A stretch of DNA of 64,000 nucleotides from Riptortus pedestris (taxonomy: Eukaryota > Arthropoda > Insecta > Hemiptera > Alydidae). Shown here one piece after another: positions 54,461-64,000 of the stretch (the stretch's first letter is position 1; every line of letters starts with the position of its first letter). Below the pieces are notes generated by a model. It ran no database searches, was not told the DNA's origin, and worked only from the letters and a program-made list of their open reading frames with translations. The stretch spans positions 11,724,501 through 11,788,500 of the forward strand of contig CM032233.1 in assembly GCA_019009955.1 (NCBI GenBank). The letters are read 5' to 3'. The position numbers and the translations under genes were made by a program.

Positions 54461-55777
54461 ACGGTTATTTGTTTCCTACCGTTTCACGCCTAAACTACTT
54501 ACCGAATTTTTTGAAACTTGGCATGTATATTACTACTAATCCAATTTAGACCATAGGCTATACTAATATTCTCTGAGACGAAAAGGAGTGGGGGTTATAA
54601 GGGAGACCTGAATTTAATAATAGCGCTATTTAGTATCCTATTGGTTTTTCGACAAAGATACACATAACAAACGTTGTTTATTTTGTTATTTAAAATAACT
54701 TTTGTTATATACACTTTTGTCGTATACCGTAGATATTAAATGAGATATACGCTAAAAACTATATCGGGAGTCTACAATTTTTTATTGTTCATTAAAGTGT
54801 TTGTAATATTGGCATATTATGACAAATCATGTTATGTTTTTAGACTTATATGATAGCTCTAACTATGATTTGGATTAGGGAGGTAACAAATCTCTGCCCC
54901 CTCCCCTTCTCAGTGATTATTTATTTTAATTAGAAAATAACTTCGTTATTTCATACCAATGTAAATTTGAAGTATAAGGGCATTTCCATTATTTAATTTG
55001 TATAATGTATTATTTAATCAAAGCCATGCTGAATTCGCAGAACGTGTGATAGCGGTAGTTGTACGGAATCGAACTCTTTAATTGTGGTTTATATTATCTT
55101 ATTTCCTCCGATATGTTGACGTTATTAAAATTACTATGTACTATCTATATCAATTAAACGTTACTTGGTAATGTCATTATAACAAAAAACTGATTTTGCA
55201 CGGAGGGGTACAATCTCTTTTCCTCACCTCGCTTTTTGAACATAAATTAAGTTATTATTAAAATAATTAAATAGGTAATCCCTGTTATTTATTTATACCA
55301 GGTTAAATTACTAGTAAATATGTTTTTTTTAATGTTTTAAATAAATAATTTAAGTAAAGGAATGTTCATGCTGAAGCGGGGGCGGAACTTGTCGGGAGGC
55401 TAACACAGTTAATTGTGTTAACTTATTTTTTGTGAAATGATGGAATTGCATTCTACTCAAATTTACTATTATGTATATAAGCTCACAATCTCGTATTGGT
55501 TTCTGACAGGAAGAATGTAAATTATAGATGATATTAAATCATAATAAATGCTGCCCGTGGTTATGATTTGAATTATTCACGGTGTGTCAAACAGTGGGAT
55601 TGACTAGGGACTTATTATCATTTATTCTTCAAAATTTTAATTTCTATTCTAAAAGTATCCTACCTGACCCTTACTGGAAAACCATACGCTCAGACGGGGT
55701 GTAGTTGTACACATTGAAGCCTTGACAAAAAAAAAAAAAATGAATTCCTGAGCGAAGCCGGGTACCTTAGCTACTAG
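54461..55777 (+). mobile_element. Helitron-type element, family HelC, partner copy
   Basis: Starts with a HelA-like 5' module (CCGTTTCACGCCTAAAC, AACTTGGCATGTATATTACT, one 298-bp-type unit). It ends with hairpin CCTGAGCGAAGCCGGG, then TACCTTAGCTACTAG. The last bases look duplicated (CTA CTAG) and are followed by A instead of T. Confidence 0.65.
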
Positions 55778-55830
55778 ATAGATACATTCTTGATATACAT
55801 AATTCTGAATGTACCTTATTCTCCATAGAT

Positions 55831-55932
55831 AAACCTCGTCATCTACTATGTAGGATCGATAGACATTTGTGGAACTCTTTCAAAAATCGCGTCATGATTA
55901 CAACCTCAATTTCCCTTAAGGGAAATCAGCTA
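55831..55932 (-). mobile_element. HINE-like 5' end fragment
   Basis: TAGGATCGATAGACATTTG, CGCGTCATGATTACAACC and TTTCCCTTAAGGGAAATC at the right. Confidence 0.7.
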
Positions 55933-56399
55933 AAAATTGAGAATATCAGGTGAGATGAGATGAGTTGTGACAAGGTATTAGGGGTAAATGTGTTTAATAT
56001 ACGCAGGAGCTTGTCGAAGAGGTTTCTCGGATTTACGTAATGTTTTGATCATGTGGTAAATACAACGGTATGATTGGTGCTGGATATGATTCCTGGAGAA
56101 TGAACTACCCCCACTCTGCCCATAGCCGCCCCACCCCATACACACCTCCCTTCTGCTTACTCTCCTATCGGCATCAGTTGTCTCTCTTCTCTCATCTGGT
56201 ATGTACGCTTTCTTCCTTATCTTCTACTTTCTTACAATTACCAATAGGATTATATATATATATTAATAACCATGTTATTATTATAGATTGAGTGGGTGTT
56301 GTTGAGGGTTGTGGTCAATGTTGATGAAAGAAGTTTTAGCCTAGGCCAATTTTTCGAGACTTTCTTTTTTCTCTTCGCCGGGTCGGTAAACAACCACTA

Positions 56400-56400
<1 letters not shown>
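55933..56400. other. Low-repeat island with a decayed hammerhead-like motif
   Basis: 56290-56385 is related to 48890-48985 and 32640-32740 (GTGGTCAATGTTGATGAA, TTTTTCGAGACTTTC). The CTGAAGA core is mutated here. The rest is unassigned; a 73-codon frame at 56070-56291 has no known domain. Confidence 0.4.

Positions 56401-56402
<2 letters not shown>

Positions 56403-56446
<44 letters not shown>
56403..56446. repeat. (TA)n microsatellite
   Basis: TA array after the hammerhead-like repeat; a second array at 56577-56630 leads into the hAT MITE. Confidence 0.93.
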
Positions 56447-56448
<2 letters not shown>

Positions 56449-56572
56449 CACTTTAGATAGAGTGATGTTTATGTTCATTGTACTTTCTATTGTTTTATTT
56501 AAGCAATTCTAGTCTTGGTAAGTGCAAATAACATAATCACCACTCTGTTACATTGTATTCTAACAATAATGT

Positions 56573-56631
<59 letters not shown>

Positions 56632-56960
56632 CAGGGGTCTCCAAACTTTCTAGCCTTAGGGCCATACTGATTACTCCAGAAAGTTCCGAGGGCCAAAACC
56701 ATATTATCATTGTTGCCGGTAGTAAAAAGTGAAATAGTCCACTGATGAAAAAAAAAAGTATTTAACCCATGACCATATCAATGTAGATGTCATATTAATA
56801 ATTATTCAACATAAAATTAGAATACTAAAGTAAACTAAATTTAATTTTCTATAAAAAATATGTTCTCTATAAGGAGTTTTCAAGTATGCTAGCTCTCCGC
56901 GGGCCGGACAAAATCGGTCTGGCCGGAGGTGGCCCTCGGGCCGTAGTTTGGAGACCCCTG
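56632..56960. mobile_element. hAT MITE, 329 bp
   Basis: The left end CAGGGGTCTCCAAACT and right end AGTTTGGAGACCCCTG are perfect 16-bp inverted repeats. The flanks ATATATAG (56624-56631) and GTATATAG (56961-56968) match at 7 of 8 positions, as expected for an 8-bp hAT duplication. The interior includes GCGGGCCGGACAAAATCGG and no coding sequence. The target was a TA tract. Confidence 0.9.
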
Positions 56961-56999
56961 GTATATAGTAGGATTTGTTTCCAGCCCTATATATATATA

Positions 57000-57047
<48 letters not shown>

Positions 57048-57058
57048 TATGTTTATAT

Positions 57059-57241
57059 TATTCATTATGATCTAAAGATAACGTTCTTTCTTCCTCTTTT
57101 CATATTAGTATAACAACCCAAATATCCATAAAAGATCAAATTATTATTTGATTAGCATATTTGATTTTTTATGGATTTGGGTTGGTACAGTAATATGAAA
57201 AGGGGAAGAAAGAACGTCATCTTTAGATCATAATGAATTAT
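57059..57241. repeat. Near-perfect palindrome, about 72-bp arms
   Basis: The left arm ATTCATTATGATCTAAAGAT ... CAACCCAAATATCCATAAA pairs with TTTATGGATTTGGGTTGG ... ATCTTTAGATCATAATGAAT around a loop of about 38 bp. ATTATGATCTAAAGATGACG occurs again at 58868, right after the Ginger-like element. Probably a fold-back MITE. Confidence 0.82.
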
Positions 57242-57475
57242 AAGTGCTGTTGTTGTGTTTTAAGGTAGCATGTCATATTCTTTATAAATGTTTTTAAGCG
57301 TGTTCCTTTTTTTCTCTGTCACTGTCCACTTTTCCCGCCAATTTCTTAATGTCTGTGCATTTATGCAGTACGTATTTTATTTCCTGTAGTGAAAATTGAT
57401 ATGAATTCACATTTTGATGCTCATTTTGTAATTTTGTCAGCATATTCGTCTTCGTATTGTCCAGTGACATATATA

Positions 57476-58825
57476 TGTTACTTTAAAACCCCGGAGTGTG
57501 GTAAATGTCCGATTTTATCTTTCAAATCGGACTTTAGCCAGTAAATCTTAGGATTTCCCAAGAGGATTGGTAAAAGCTAGAATTCTCTCAATCAGGATGC
57601 GTCTTTCGGACTTTTACCAACAGATTTTGGTTAATCCTAACATTTTCCAGCGTCTGTTGGTAAAAGTTGGAATAAAGGTTATTTGAAATGAAAATTTTAG
57701 AATAAGTTTTATTATTATTTGTTACAGCAAGGGAGGGAATTGTGGCACTTTGAATTGCACTTCATATTAGCTAACTTGCACAAACATTTCTTATTTGAAC
57801 ATTTTTTTAAGCAGTTGCATTTTTTGAAACCCTGGCCACCAACCAATGGCTGCTGACGAACTGCGGTGCGAAGACTTATGTCTTTGTCGGGCACTTCATC
57901 AGGAGACATGAAATGCTTGGTGAAAATTATAAACTGATTACGTGAATATAATGTATTCAATTTTCCTGAAGATATTCCGAGTTGGTAGAAACCATCTTCT
58001 TTTTGACGATCACTGCAATCATGCTTTTGGGGTCGATTTTAGATGGACGACATCAGGAATTTTGACCCTCACGTTCTGGCCAACTTCGGGATCTGGGAAT
58101 TTTCTTTTCGTCGTATTTTATCATTTTCTTGGCCTGTGATTCAAGACCTTCCCCTGCTGCTTGGGGAGTTTCTTTAAATTTAGAGCACATCTTCTGTTCG
58201 GTGGCAGATAACTTATTATTGGCACTGTCTTGCTGAAGTTTGCCGCAATCAGGATGTTTTACTTGCAACGTTTTTGTCATATCTTCCTCAAGAGCCAATG
58301 TTTGAACCTCATCTTGTTGGGAAGTAGATGGAAAAGGTACAGTAGTATCATCTAGAATTTGCTCAAGCTGTTCCACAGACGCGAGATTGGTTGTCATATC
58401 ACGAGGGAGTTTCGAGGTAGCAAAACCCATTTTCATGAGGACTCCAAACATGTCTTATAGGGAGAGCATCTGATTCCTTCGTGGTAGGCTCTTGTTTTTC
58501 ATGGCCTCAATAAACCTAATCCCCTCGGACCACTTTGAAGTATCATTGGTTTTCATCCACTCCTCTTCACTGGACATTTACCAATGAGCCTTGGGAAATC
58601 CGCAAATTTACCAAACAGCTTTGGTAAAAGTACGGAATCTCACATTTATTTAATGTTTTTCGGGCATTTACCAAGCTAGACGGTAAATTCGGTGATTGAC
58701 CAACTGCCAAGCGATAAAAGCTCGAATTTCATCTAGATTTCGGACTTTAACCAGTGCTCTTGGTAAATCCTAGGAATTACCGGTTAGTCCTGACATTTAC
58801 CACACTTCGGGGTTTTACAGTAACA
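57476..58825 (-). mobile_element. Ginger-like DNA transposon, fuller copy
   Basis: The terminal repeats TGTTACTTTAAAACCCCGG and (reverse complement of right end) TGTTACTGTAAAACCCCGA continue matching to GTGTGGTAAATGTC. TATA on each side (57472-57475, 58826-58829) fits a 4-bp duplication. TGT...ACA ends, a 4-bp duplication and an integrase-like C-terminus are Ginger traits. The integrase catalytic core is absent, so the 1,350-bp copy is itself a deletion derivative. Confidence 0.82.
57715..58555 (-). pseudogene. KRBA2/Ginger-like integrase, C-terminal third (copy B)
   Basis: Minus strand order: KWSEGIRFIEAMKNKS (about 58540), a stop just before MFGVLMKMGFATSKLPRD (58451), then KMCSKFKETPQAAGEGLESQ and AKKMIKYDEKKIP. 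A frameshift near 58090 leads to VGQNVRVKIPDVV. A further shift gives EDGFYQLGISSGKLNTLYSR, NQFIIF and the Cys tail CNCLKKCSNKKCLCKLANMK ending at 57715. This follows KRAB-A-domain-2-like proteins segment by segment (FMKN.S...P...MFG; GQ.VRV.IPDV; Y.LGT..G.L..LYSRNQF). At least one stop and two frameshifts. Confidence 0.8.
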
Positions 58826-58889
58826 TATACACACACAAAGGCGCGCGCGCATTCACACACAAAATTGATTATGATCTAAAGATGACGCC

Positions 58890-59648
58890 ATGTACTTGCA
58901 ACTCTAGCGGTGGCAATTATTGTTTAATCGTTGCCAAACTCGTCGTTGTTTGTAAAAAGAAAGAACAAGTTCGTTAAAGGCTGAAATCGGACCAGGGAGC
59001 GGGGGGGTTAGACGGGAAGAATTTCTATAATGCGAAATATCTCTGTTACTATACGTCGGATCGAAAAATCGTGTAGAAACAATCTTATTACATAATAAAA
59101 TTTACTATAAATATTGTTCTATACATATTTTCCGTATAATGAGTATTAACCGAGACTTTGGGATTTTATTGTTTTATGATTTTAGTTAACTCCCACTCCT
59201 ACTAGTGTTTTATTAATAATAAACTTTTATATCATGAACCAGTTCATTATAAGCGTAAATACCAAATATTATTTTCAACAAAGCTTTATTATACGAGATA
59301 AAAACAAATACGTTCTGTTGATCCCGTCTCCTATTTTTTAGGGTATATAGTAAATAGTTTTCAATAAAATTAATGTTATATTCAGATATATTTCATTAAT
59401 TGTTCATCTTTCCGGGCTAGAATAATTCTATCTATTCAGCGCTGCAAAGTTGGCAGCCCTGTTTTTTTACGGTTCAGAAGCTTTCCGTTGTAGATAATTT
59501 TAACTTGTAAATTGACTGAATAATTTCTTATTACCGTTTTTATTTGTTTCCTTAACATTCACGGATGTGTTACCAGTATGTAGATTTATCTGTTGTAATT
59601 CTTCCCGTGGGAAATCCGCTTAGTTTACGCAGCCCCTGCGAGATGGAC
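58890..59648 (+). mobile_element. HINE-like element, 5'-truncated, subfamily A
   Basis: From ACTCTAGCGGTGGCAATT through CTATACGTCGGATCG and TTACCAGTATGTAGATT to ACGCAGCCCCTGCGAGATGGAC. The first half of the element may have been removed when the Ginger-like element or the palindrome inserted. Confidence 0.75.
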
Positions 59649-60027
59649 GTTTACTATAAGTCCTAAAATCCAAATTTTTAGATGTCTTCTAAAAATGACT
59701 TTAATGAAAGTATTAATTCATTGTGCCTTATATAATACCAAAGACGTTTCATTGTCCAGATTTCCATGAACTTGATAAGGCTGCCTTTATCTTACCTCGT
59801 TAAGGGCTTCCACGTTTTTTTTCTTTTTTAGCTTTGCAACTTGTTCAAGTGATTCTGCGCCAATTCCACATTTCTATTGCTACCAATCTACTATGTCCCT
59901 TTTTGAGAAGGTGCTCACATTCACTCACTCCCGTTAAGCAGTGCCCAACAAACTAATAACTTAGCAAACATTGTTTTGTTGTAACATTTTAGATTGTGGT
60001 GTGTGTGTGTGCGCGCGCGCGCGTGTG
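59649..60027. other. Low-repeat island
   Basis: No match to other parts of the window; pyrimidine-rich. Ends in a GT/GC array (60000-60027). Confidence 0.4.
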
Positions 60028-60169
60028 TTCCCTTAAGGGAAATCAGCTATTGAGGTCGTACTCATGACGCGATTTTCGAAAATTTTCTTCAAATGTCCAT
60101 CGATCCTACCTAGGAGATGACGAAAATAAGGTCCGTTCAAAATTTTCTGTGTGTTTATATGTGTGTGTG

Positions 60170-60230
<61 letters not shown>

Positions 60231-61543
60231 TAGCTCAGATACCCGGCTACGCCCGGGAATTGATTTGAGGCTGAATGGTGATGGTATTTTTTTGGCAAGG
60301 CTTTCCTTTACACAATATCCCAGTGTTTAGGGCTAATACCCGTCGCTTCTGTGGATTTGTTAATAAAAAAAATTTGTAAATTCAGGCTTCCCTTATAACC
60401 ACCACTCTTGCCCGTTCCTAGAAATGTTAGTAGGGCTTATTATAAGGATGGTGTTAGTGCTAATACACATACCGAGTGTTTTATTTAGTTCAGTTGAGTC
60501 TTTTGTGCTAAATAAAATTGTTGACTCCCGGTATAATTTTTAGCGTATAACGCCTTTATACTTCGGTATACGACGATATTGTATATAACAAAAATTCCTA
60601 TATAAGAAAATAAACAACTTTTGTTATGTACATATTTGCCGTAACCCCAATAGGAAACGAAATATTACTATTTTTAATTTCAGACCTCTCTTATAACCCC
60701 CACTCCTGCCTGTCCCTAGAAATGTTAGTATGGCTTATTATAAGGAAGGCGTTAGTACTAATTCACATACCAAGTTTGGTTTAGTTCGGTTGAGTCTTTG
60801 TGCCAAATAAAATTGTTGTCTCCCGCTATAATGTTTAGCATATAACGCCTTTACAAATCGGTAGACGACGATAGTGTATATAAAAAAAGTTTCTCTAAAT
60901 AACAAAATAAACAACTTTTGTCATGTACATAATTGCTGAAAAAGCAATAAGTAACGAAATATCGCTATTTTTAATTTCAGGCCTCCCTTATAACCCCCAC
61001 TCCTGCCCGTCCCTAGAAATGTTAGTATGGCTTATTATGAGGAAGTCGTTAATACTAATTCACATACCGAGTTTGGTTTAGTTCGGTTGAGTCTTTTGTG
61101 CCAAGTAAAATATTGGACTTCCGCTATAGTTTTAAGCGTATAACTCATTTATACTTCCGTATACGGCAAAAGTGCATATAACAAAAGTTACTCTAAATTA
61201 CAAAATAAACTACTTTTGTTATGGGCATATTTGCTGAAAAAGCAATAGGAAACGAAATATCGCTATTTTTAATTTCAGGCCTCCCTTATAACCCCCACTC
61301 CTGTTTGTCTCAGAGGATATTAATATAGCCTAAAGTCTAAGTTGGGTTAGTTGTAATATACATACCAAGTTTCATAAAATTCGGTTCAGCCGTTTATGCG
61401 TGAAAAGGTAACAAACAAACAAACAAATAAACAAACAAACAGACACGAAAGAAACAAAATGCAGTTATGGTGTCTATGACATGTGAAACGAAAAGTTATC
61501 GTGAAATTTCGCGAAAAAAAATCAATATACAGACAGAGGTTAC

Positions 61544-61597
<54 letters not shown>

Positions 61598-62060
61598 CCC
61601 TAGAGCGGTCCTAATTTTTCTCTGATCGTTACCAAGCTCGATATTTAATCGTTTTATGTAAAAAGGAAGATCAAGTTCGTTAAAAATTGGACCATTGGGA
61701 AGGGCGGGGGTTTAGAGGGGGGAATTTCAGAAATTCGAAATATCTCTGTTGTTATGCGTCGAACCGAAAAATTGTATAGAATCAATCTTATTGCAAATGT
61801 AATGTTCTATAAATGTTGCTATGTACGTTCTTTCGCTATCTTCATTATTAACCGAGATATTTGCATTTTTTAGTTTTCGGCCATCAGTAAACGCTCTCAT
61901 TCCTACTCATGTCATATTTACAATATGTTGTTATATTATAAAGCAATTTATTTGAAGCCTATATGCCAAATATTGTTCACATTGAACCTTTACGTTTTGA
62001 GATAAATATGTTACGTTTGGAGAAATATGCTTAGTTAACGCAGGACCTGCGTTATGAACT
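60028..62060 (+). mobile_element. HINE-like element (B) with HelA in its TA tract
   Basis: TTCCCTTAAGGGAAATCAGC, GGTCGTACTCATGACGCG, TA array (60174-60229), HelA (60230-61545), TA array (to 61595). Then CCCTAGAGCGGTCC and B-type interior to the decayed end GCTTAGTTAACGCAGGACCTGCGTT. It clearly shows both halves of one element around a Helitron. Confidence 0.82.
60230..61545 (-). mobile_element. HelA Helitron-type element, copy 7
   Basis: 3' end CTAGCTCAGATACC, hairpin CCCGGCTACGCCCGGG at the left; 5' module (ACAAAC run, TTTCGCG, TTACAATTTT) at the right. Three to four internal units spaced about 300 bp (near 60598, 60895, 61195). Confidence 0.78.
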
Positions 62061-62125
62061 TTTACTTCACTGAATGTCTGCGCGTTTACTGTACATGTTA
62101 TAGGGCGTTTGTACTACTTGGTTAA

Positions 62126-63150
62126 CCCTAGAACGGTAGTGATATTATTTCCCATTTAATGGTATTGATACGTAAATTTTACGTGTGCAACTGGTAATTG
62201 GTGAAATTATTCAAATTTTGTTAATGTTTGGGACTATTTTTTTATTTTATTAAAAGATACACTTTCCTTTAACTTATATCTACGTTAATATCTAATAATG
62301 TGCACGACCTTTCTTTCAGGCGCTTTGTTCGAAACACGTTCCGGAGGTTGTGTGCTCCATTCATATCCATTCTTACCAAGCACAACCCCACCTTCTACAT
62401 TTATTGTAACTGATCTGTCAATATTGTGCGGTTGAGAGGTTTTAGGTTTTTGTTTCCCTCTTTGTTTCTTCTCTTTCTTCGATTGCCTTGATGTTTTCTA
62501 AAATGTTCTCACTCTCATCGCTATCTAGCCCACTCTGTGTTGCAATCATTTCCGAAGGCTCAACCTCCTCATCACTAGGAGAATACTCCGGATAATCATT
62601 GCTGTCGTATCCATATCCATCTATTTCATAATTGTCATTTTCCCCATCTGACTCATCGGAGAGTTCTTTCAAATAATTTCTGATTTCTTCGTCCGTTGAA
62701 TATTTTTTCTCCATTTTTCAGAAACTATAAACAGATTATTATTTATATTCTTTCTATACATCTTAGTCTTTTTTATATTAAAAATTAAAAGTTAAAATCA
62801 TTAACAGAAAATAAATTAGAATATAAAAATAAATTGGAAGAAAATAAATTGAGAATAATATTAACTAAATTATAGCATAAAAACCAGTTATTAGTAGCGA
62901 TGGGTAAATTTTACGTGGAAAAAATTTGCGGTTAATAGTATTGATACGTAAATATTACGTGTCGTTTTTATTTCAAAAAATAGTATTGGATAAGTGGGAA
63001 GGTTCACTTAGCTGCATTTGGCAGAGGTCAAGTCCGAACTGTCTGGAGGGCTCATAGCTGAAGGATGGGGGTGGTGGGGTCGTTAACGGCCCTTTGATAA
63101 CAGTTCAAACCAGATCATACGTAATGTTTACGTTCACTGCCATTCTAGGG
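62126..63150 (-). mobile_element. piggyBac element, internally deleted, with TTAA duplication
   Basis: TTAA at 62122-62125 and 63151-63154 flanks CCCTAGAACGGTAGTGA and (reverse complement) CCCTAGAATGGCAGTGA: 15 of 17 match, and CCCTAGAA is a typical piggyBac terminus. A palindromic motif ACGTAAATTTTACGTGT lies 45 bp inside the left end and ACGTAAACATTACGTATG close to the right end, so subterminal repeats are present. 1,025 bp, encoding only the start of the transposase. Confidence 0.92.
62285..62714 (-). pseudogene. piggyBac transposase, N-terminal region only
   Basis: ATG at 62714 opens MEKKYSTDEEIRNYLKELSD, then an acidic stretch (DSNDYPEYSPSDEEVEP) typical of piggyBac N-termini. The frame ends after residue 90. 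In the next frame the minus strand continues VVLGKNGYEWSTQPPERVSN and KAPERKVVHIIRY, the G-x-x-W-S-x-x-P segment that precedes the piggyBac core. The catalytic Asp-rich core and Cys-rich C-terminus are deleted, so it cannot transpose itself. Confidence 0.85.
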
Positions 63151-63199
63151 TTAATAAGACTGGATGAATTCATACGTAGGTTAATCCAATCTTTATGTT

Positions 63200-63505
63200 C
63201 CTATGGGAAACCGTTCTTATTTCAGACGAAAATGAGATTGGTTCAAAACTATATATCAGTGGTGGAAATTTTTGTTTAATCCTTACCAACTTGATATCTA
63301 AACGCTTTATGTAAATGAAAAGATCTTGTTCGTCAGCGGCTGAAATTCGATGAGTGGAGGGAGGGGTGGATTTTGAAGATTCAAAATATCTTTGTTATTA
63401 TATTCTGGTCGAAAAATTATATAATTCTATCATATTGCAAATTTAATTGTCTATAATTACTCTTTATACACATTTTCTTTCGAATATTCACAGAGGTATT
63501 TTCAT
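63200..63505 (+). mobile_element. HINE-like proximal interior
   Basis: GAAAATGAGATTGGTTC, TCAGTGGTGGAAATTTTTG, CTGAAATTCGATGAGTGG and the GGTCGAAAAATTATATAA block, with no TA array (a single TATATA). Confidence 0.6.
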
Positions 63506-63509
63506 TTTT

Positions 63510-63783
63510 AGCGGATTTCCCTTAAGGGAAATCAGCTATTGAGGTCGTACTCATGGCGCCTTCTTTAATTTTTGGACTACTAAAATTTGAGTTATTAAAA
63601 TATAAATTATTCTTACAATTCAGAAGCCGTTTCAGTTGGGAGTTTATTAAAATTAACTGAAAGATTTCTCATTACCGTTAATATTTACTTATGGTGGTGT
63701 TGTGTTACCAGTATGCAGATTTCTCTATTGCTAAACTTCACTTAGGAAATCTGCTTAGTTTACGCAGCCCCTGCGTGACGGAC
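63510..63783 (+). mobile_element. HINE-like element, 274 bp, large internal deletion
   Basis: A perfect 5' palindrome (GATTTCCCTTAAGGGAAATC) and GGTCGTACTCATGG join directly to the distal block (TTTTTGGACTACTAAAA). The 3' end has the perfect hairpin and GACGGAC, T8. The shortest copy with both ends. Confidence 0.85.
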
Positions 63784-63975
63784 TTTTTTTTATTTTCTGC
63801 CTTCAGTAAGTCAGTCATTAACAATAATAAGCTATTAATTACTGAGGGTTTTTAAGTATTTACTTTAAAATACTTGATTTTAAATAGGGAAGCATGGGTT
63901 AAATTTAGATACAAGTTGATTTAAGATGGAAATCTACAGATCCCATGATTTAACTATTATACTGGTGGCTGTATT

Positions 63976-64000
63976 AGAAGATTTCCCTTCAGGAAAATCA
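63976..64000 (+). mobile_element. HINE-like 5' end at window edge
   Basis: AGAAGATTTCCCTTCAGG, then AAAATCA: start of another copy cut by the window end. Confidence 0.6.

Overview
The window reads as a transposable-element-dominated, AT-rich stretch of an invertebrate nuclear genome. The animal is probably an arthropod: the set includes a MADF-domain transposon gene, Penelope-like (PLE), R2-like, I/Jockey-like and R1-like retroelements, piggyBac, hAT, Ginger, PIF/Harbinger and Tc1/mariner relics, and tRNA-derived SINEs. I cannot name the species. I found no intact host protein gene, rRNA or functional tRNA. Long (TA)n tracts give many spurious Tyr-Ile reading frames.

The backbone is one non-autonomous family of 0.55-0.95 kb that recurs in more than thirty full or partial copies on both strands from 0.3 kb to the right edge. 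Each copy starts with AGCAGATTTCCC inside a perfect 20-nt palindrome. It has a central microsatellite, usually (TA)n, and ends with GGGAAATCTGCTTAG followed by the hairpin ACGCAGCCCCTGCGT and GACGGAC in a T-run. Subterminal inverted repeats, a central microsatellite, a 3' hairpin and T-rich flanks are the layout described for Helentron-associated elements (HINEs, DINE-1-like). I call it 'HINE-like'. There are two 3' subfamilies: A (GTTAAACTTCACGTGGGAAATC) and B (GAGATAAATGCAAATACGTGACGCA).

The (TA)n tracts of these elements serve as landing sites for other elements. Canonical Helitron-type elements (5' TC, 3' hairpin plus CTAG or CTAA, then T) sit in or beside them near 22.5, 30.5, 45.8 and 60.2 kb, with further copies at 32.9-36.6, 38.2 and 49.1 kb. 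A Tc1/mariner-like MITE with CAGGGTGTCCCA termini sits in them at 8.1 and 29.0 kb, and a transposase-bearing relative at 2.1 kb.

Decayed coding relics by position: mariner-type transposase (2.2-2.6 kb, +); PLE C-termini (6.2-6.5 kb, +; 12.6-13.2 kb, both strands); MADF-domain protein inside a PIF/Harbinger-like element with 47-bp terminal repeats and TTA duplication (11.8-12.5 kb); LINE RNase H ends (41.3-42.9 kb, -) next to an R2-like endonuclease piece (43.0-43.3 kb, +); hAT C-terminus (44.4-44.6 kb, -); two copies of a Ginger/KRBA2-like integrase element (49.7-50.4 and 57.5-58.8 kb); and a TTAA-flanked piggyBac with the transposase N-terminal region (62.1-63.2 kb). Other MITEs lie at 18.1-18.7, 37.1-37.4 and 56.6-57.0 kb.

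All of these look dead or non-autonomous; each protein relic has a frameshift, stop, truncation or lost catalytic residue, except the short LINE reading frame at 41.65 kb, which is open but lacks a start. The few low-repeat islands (about 19.1, 21.4, 29.8, 45.0, 50.4, 56.0 and 59.7 kb) are the only candidates for host non-coding function. All boundaries were found by eye and may be off by several bases; those inside TA tracts are uncertain.
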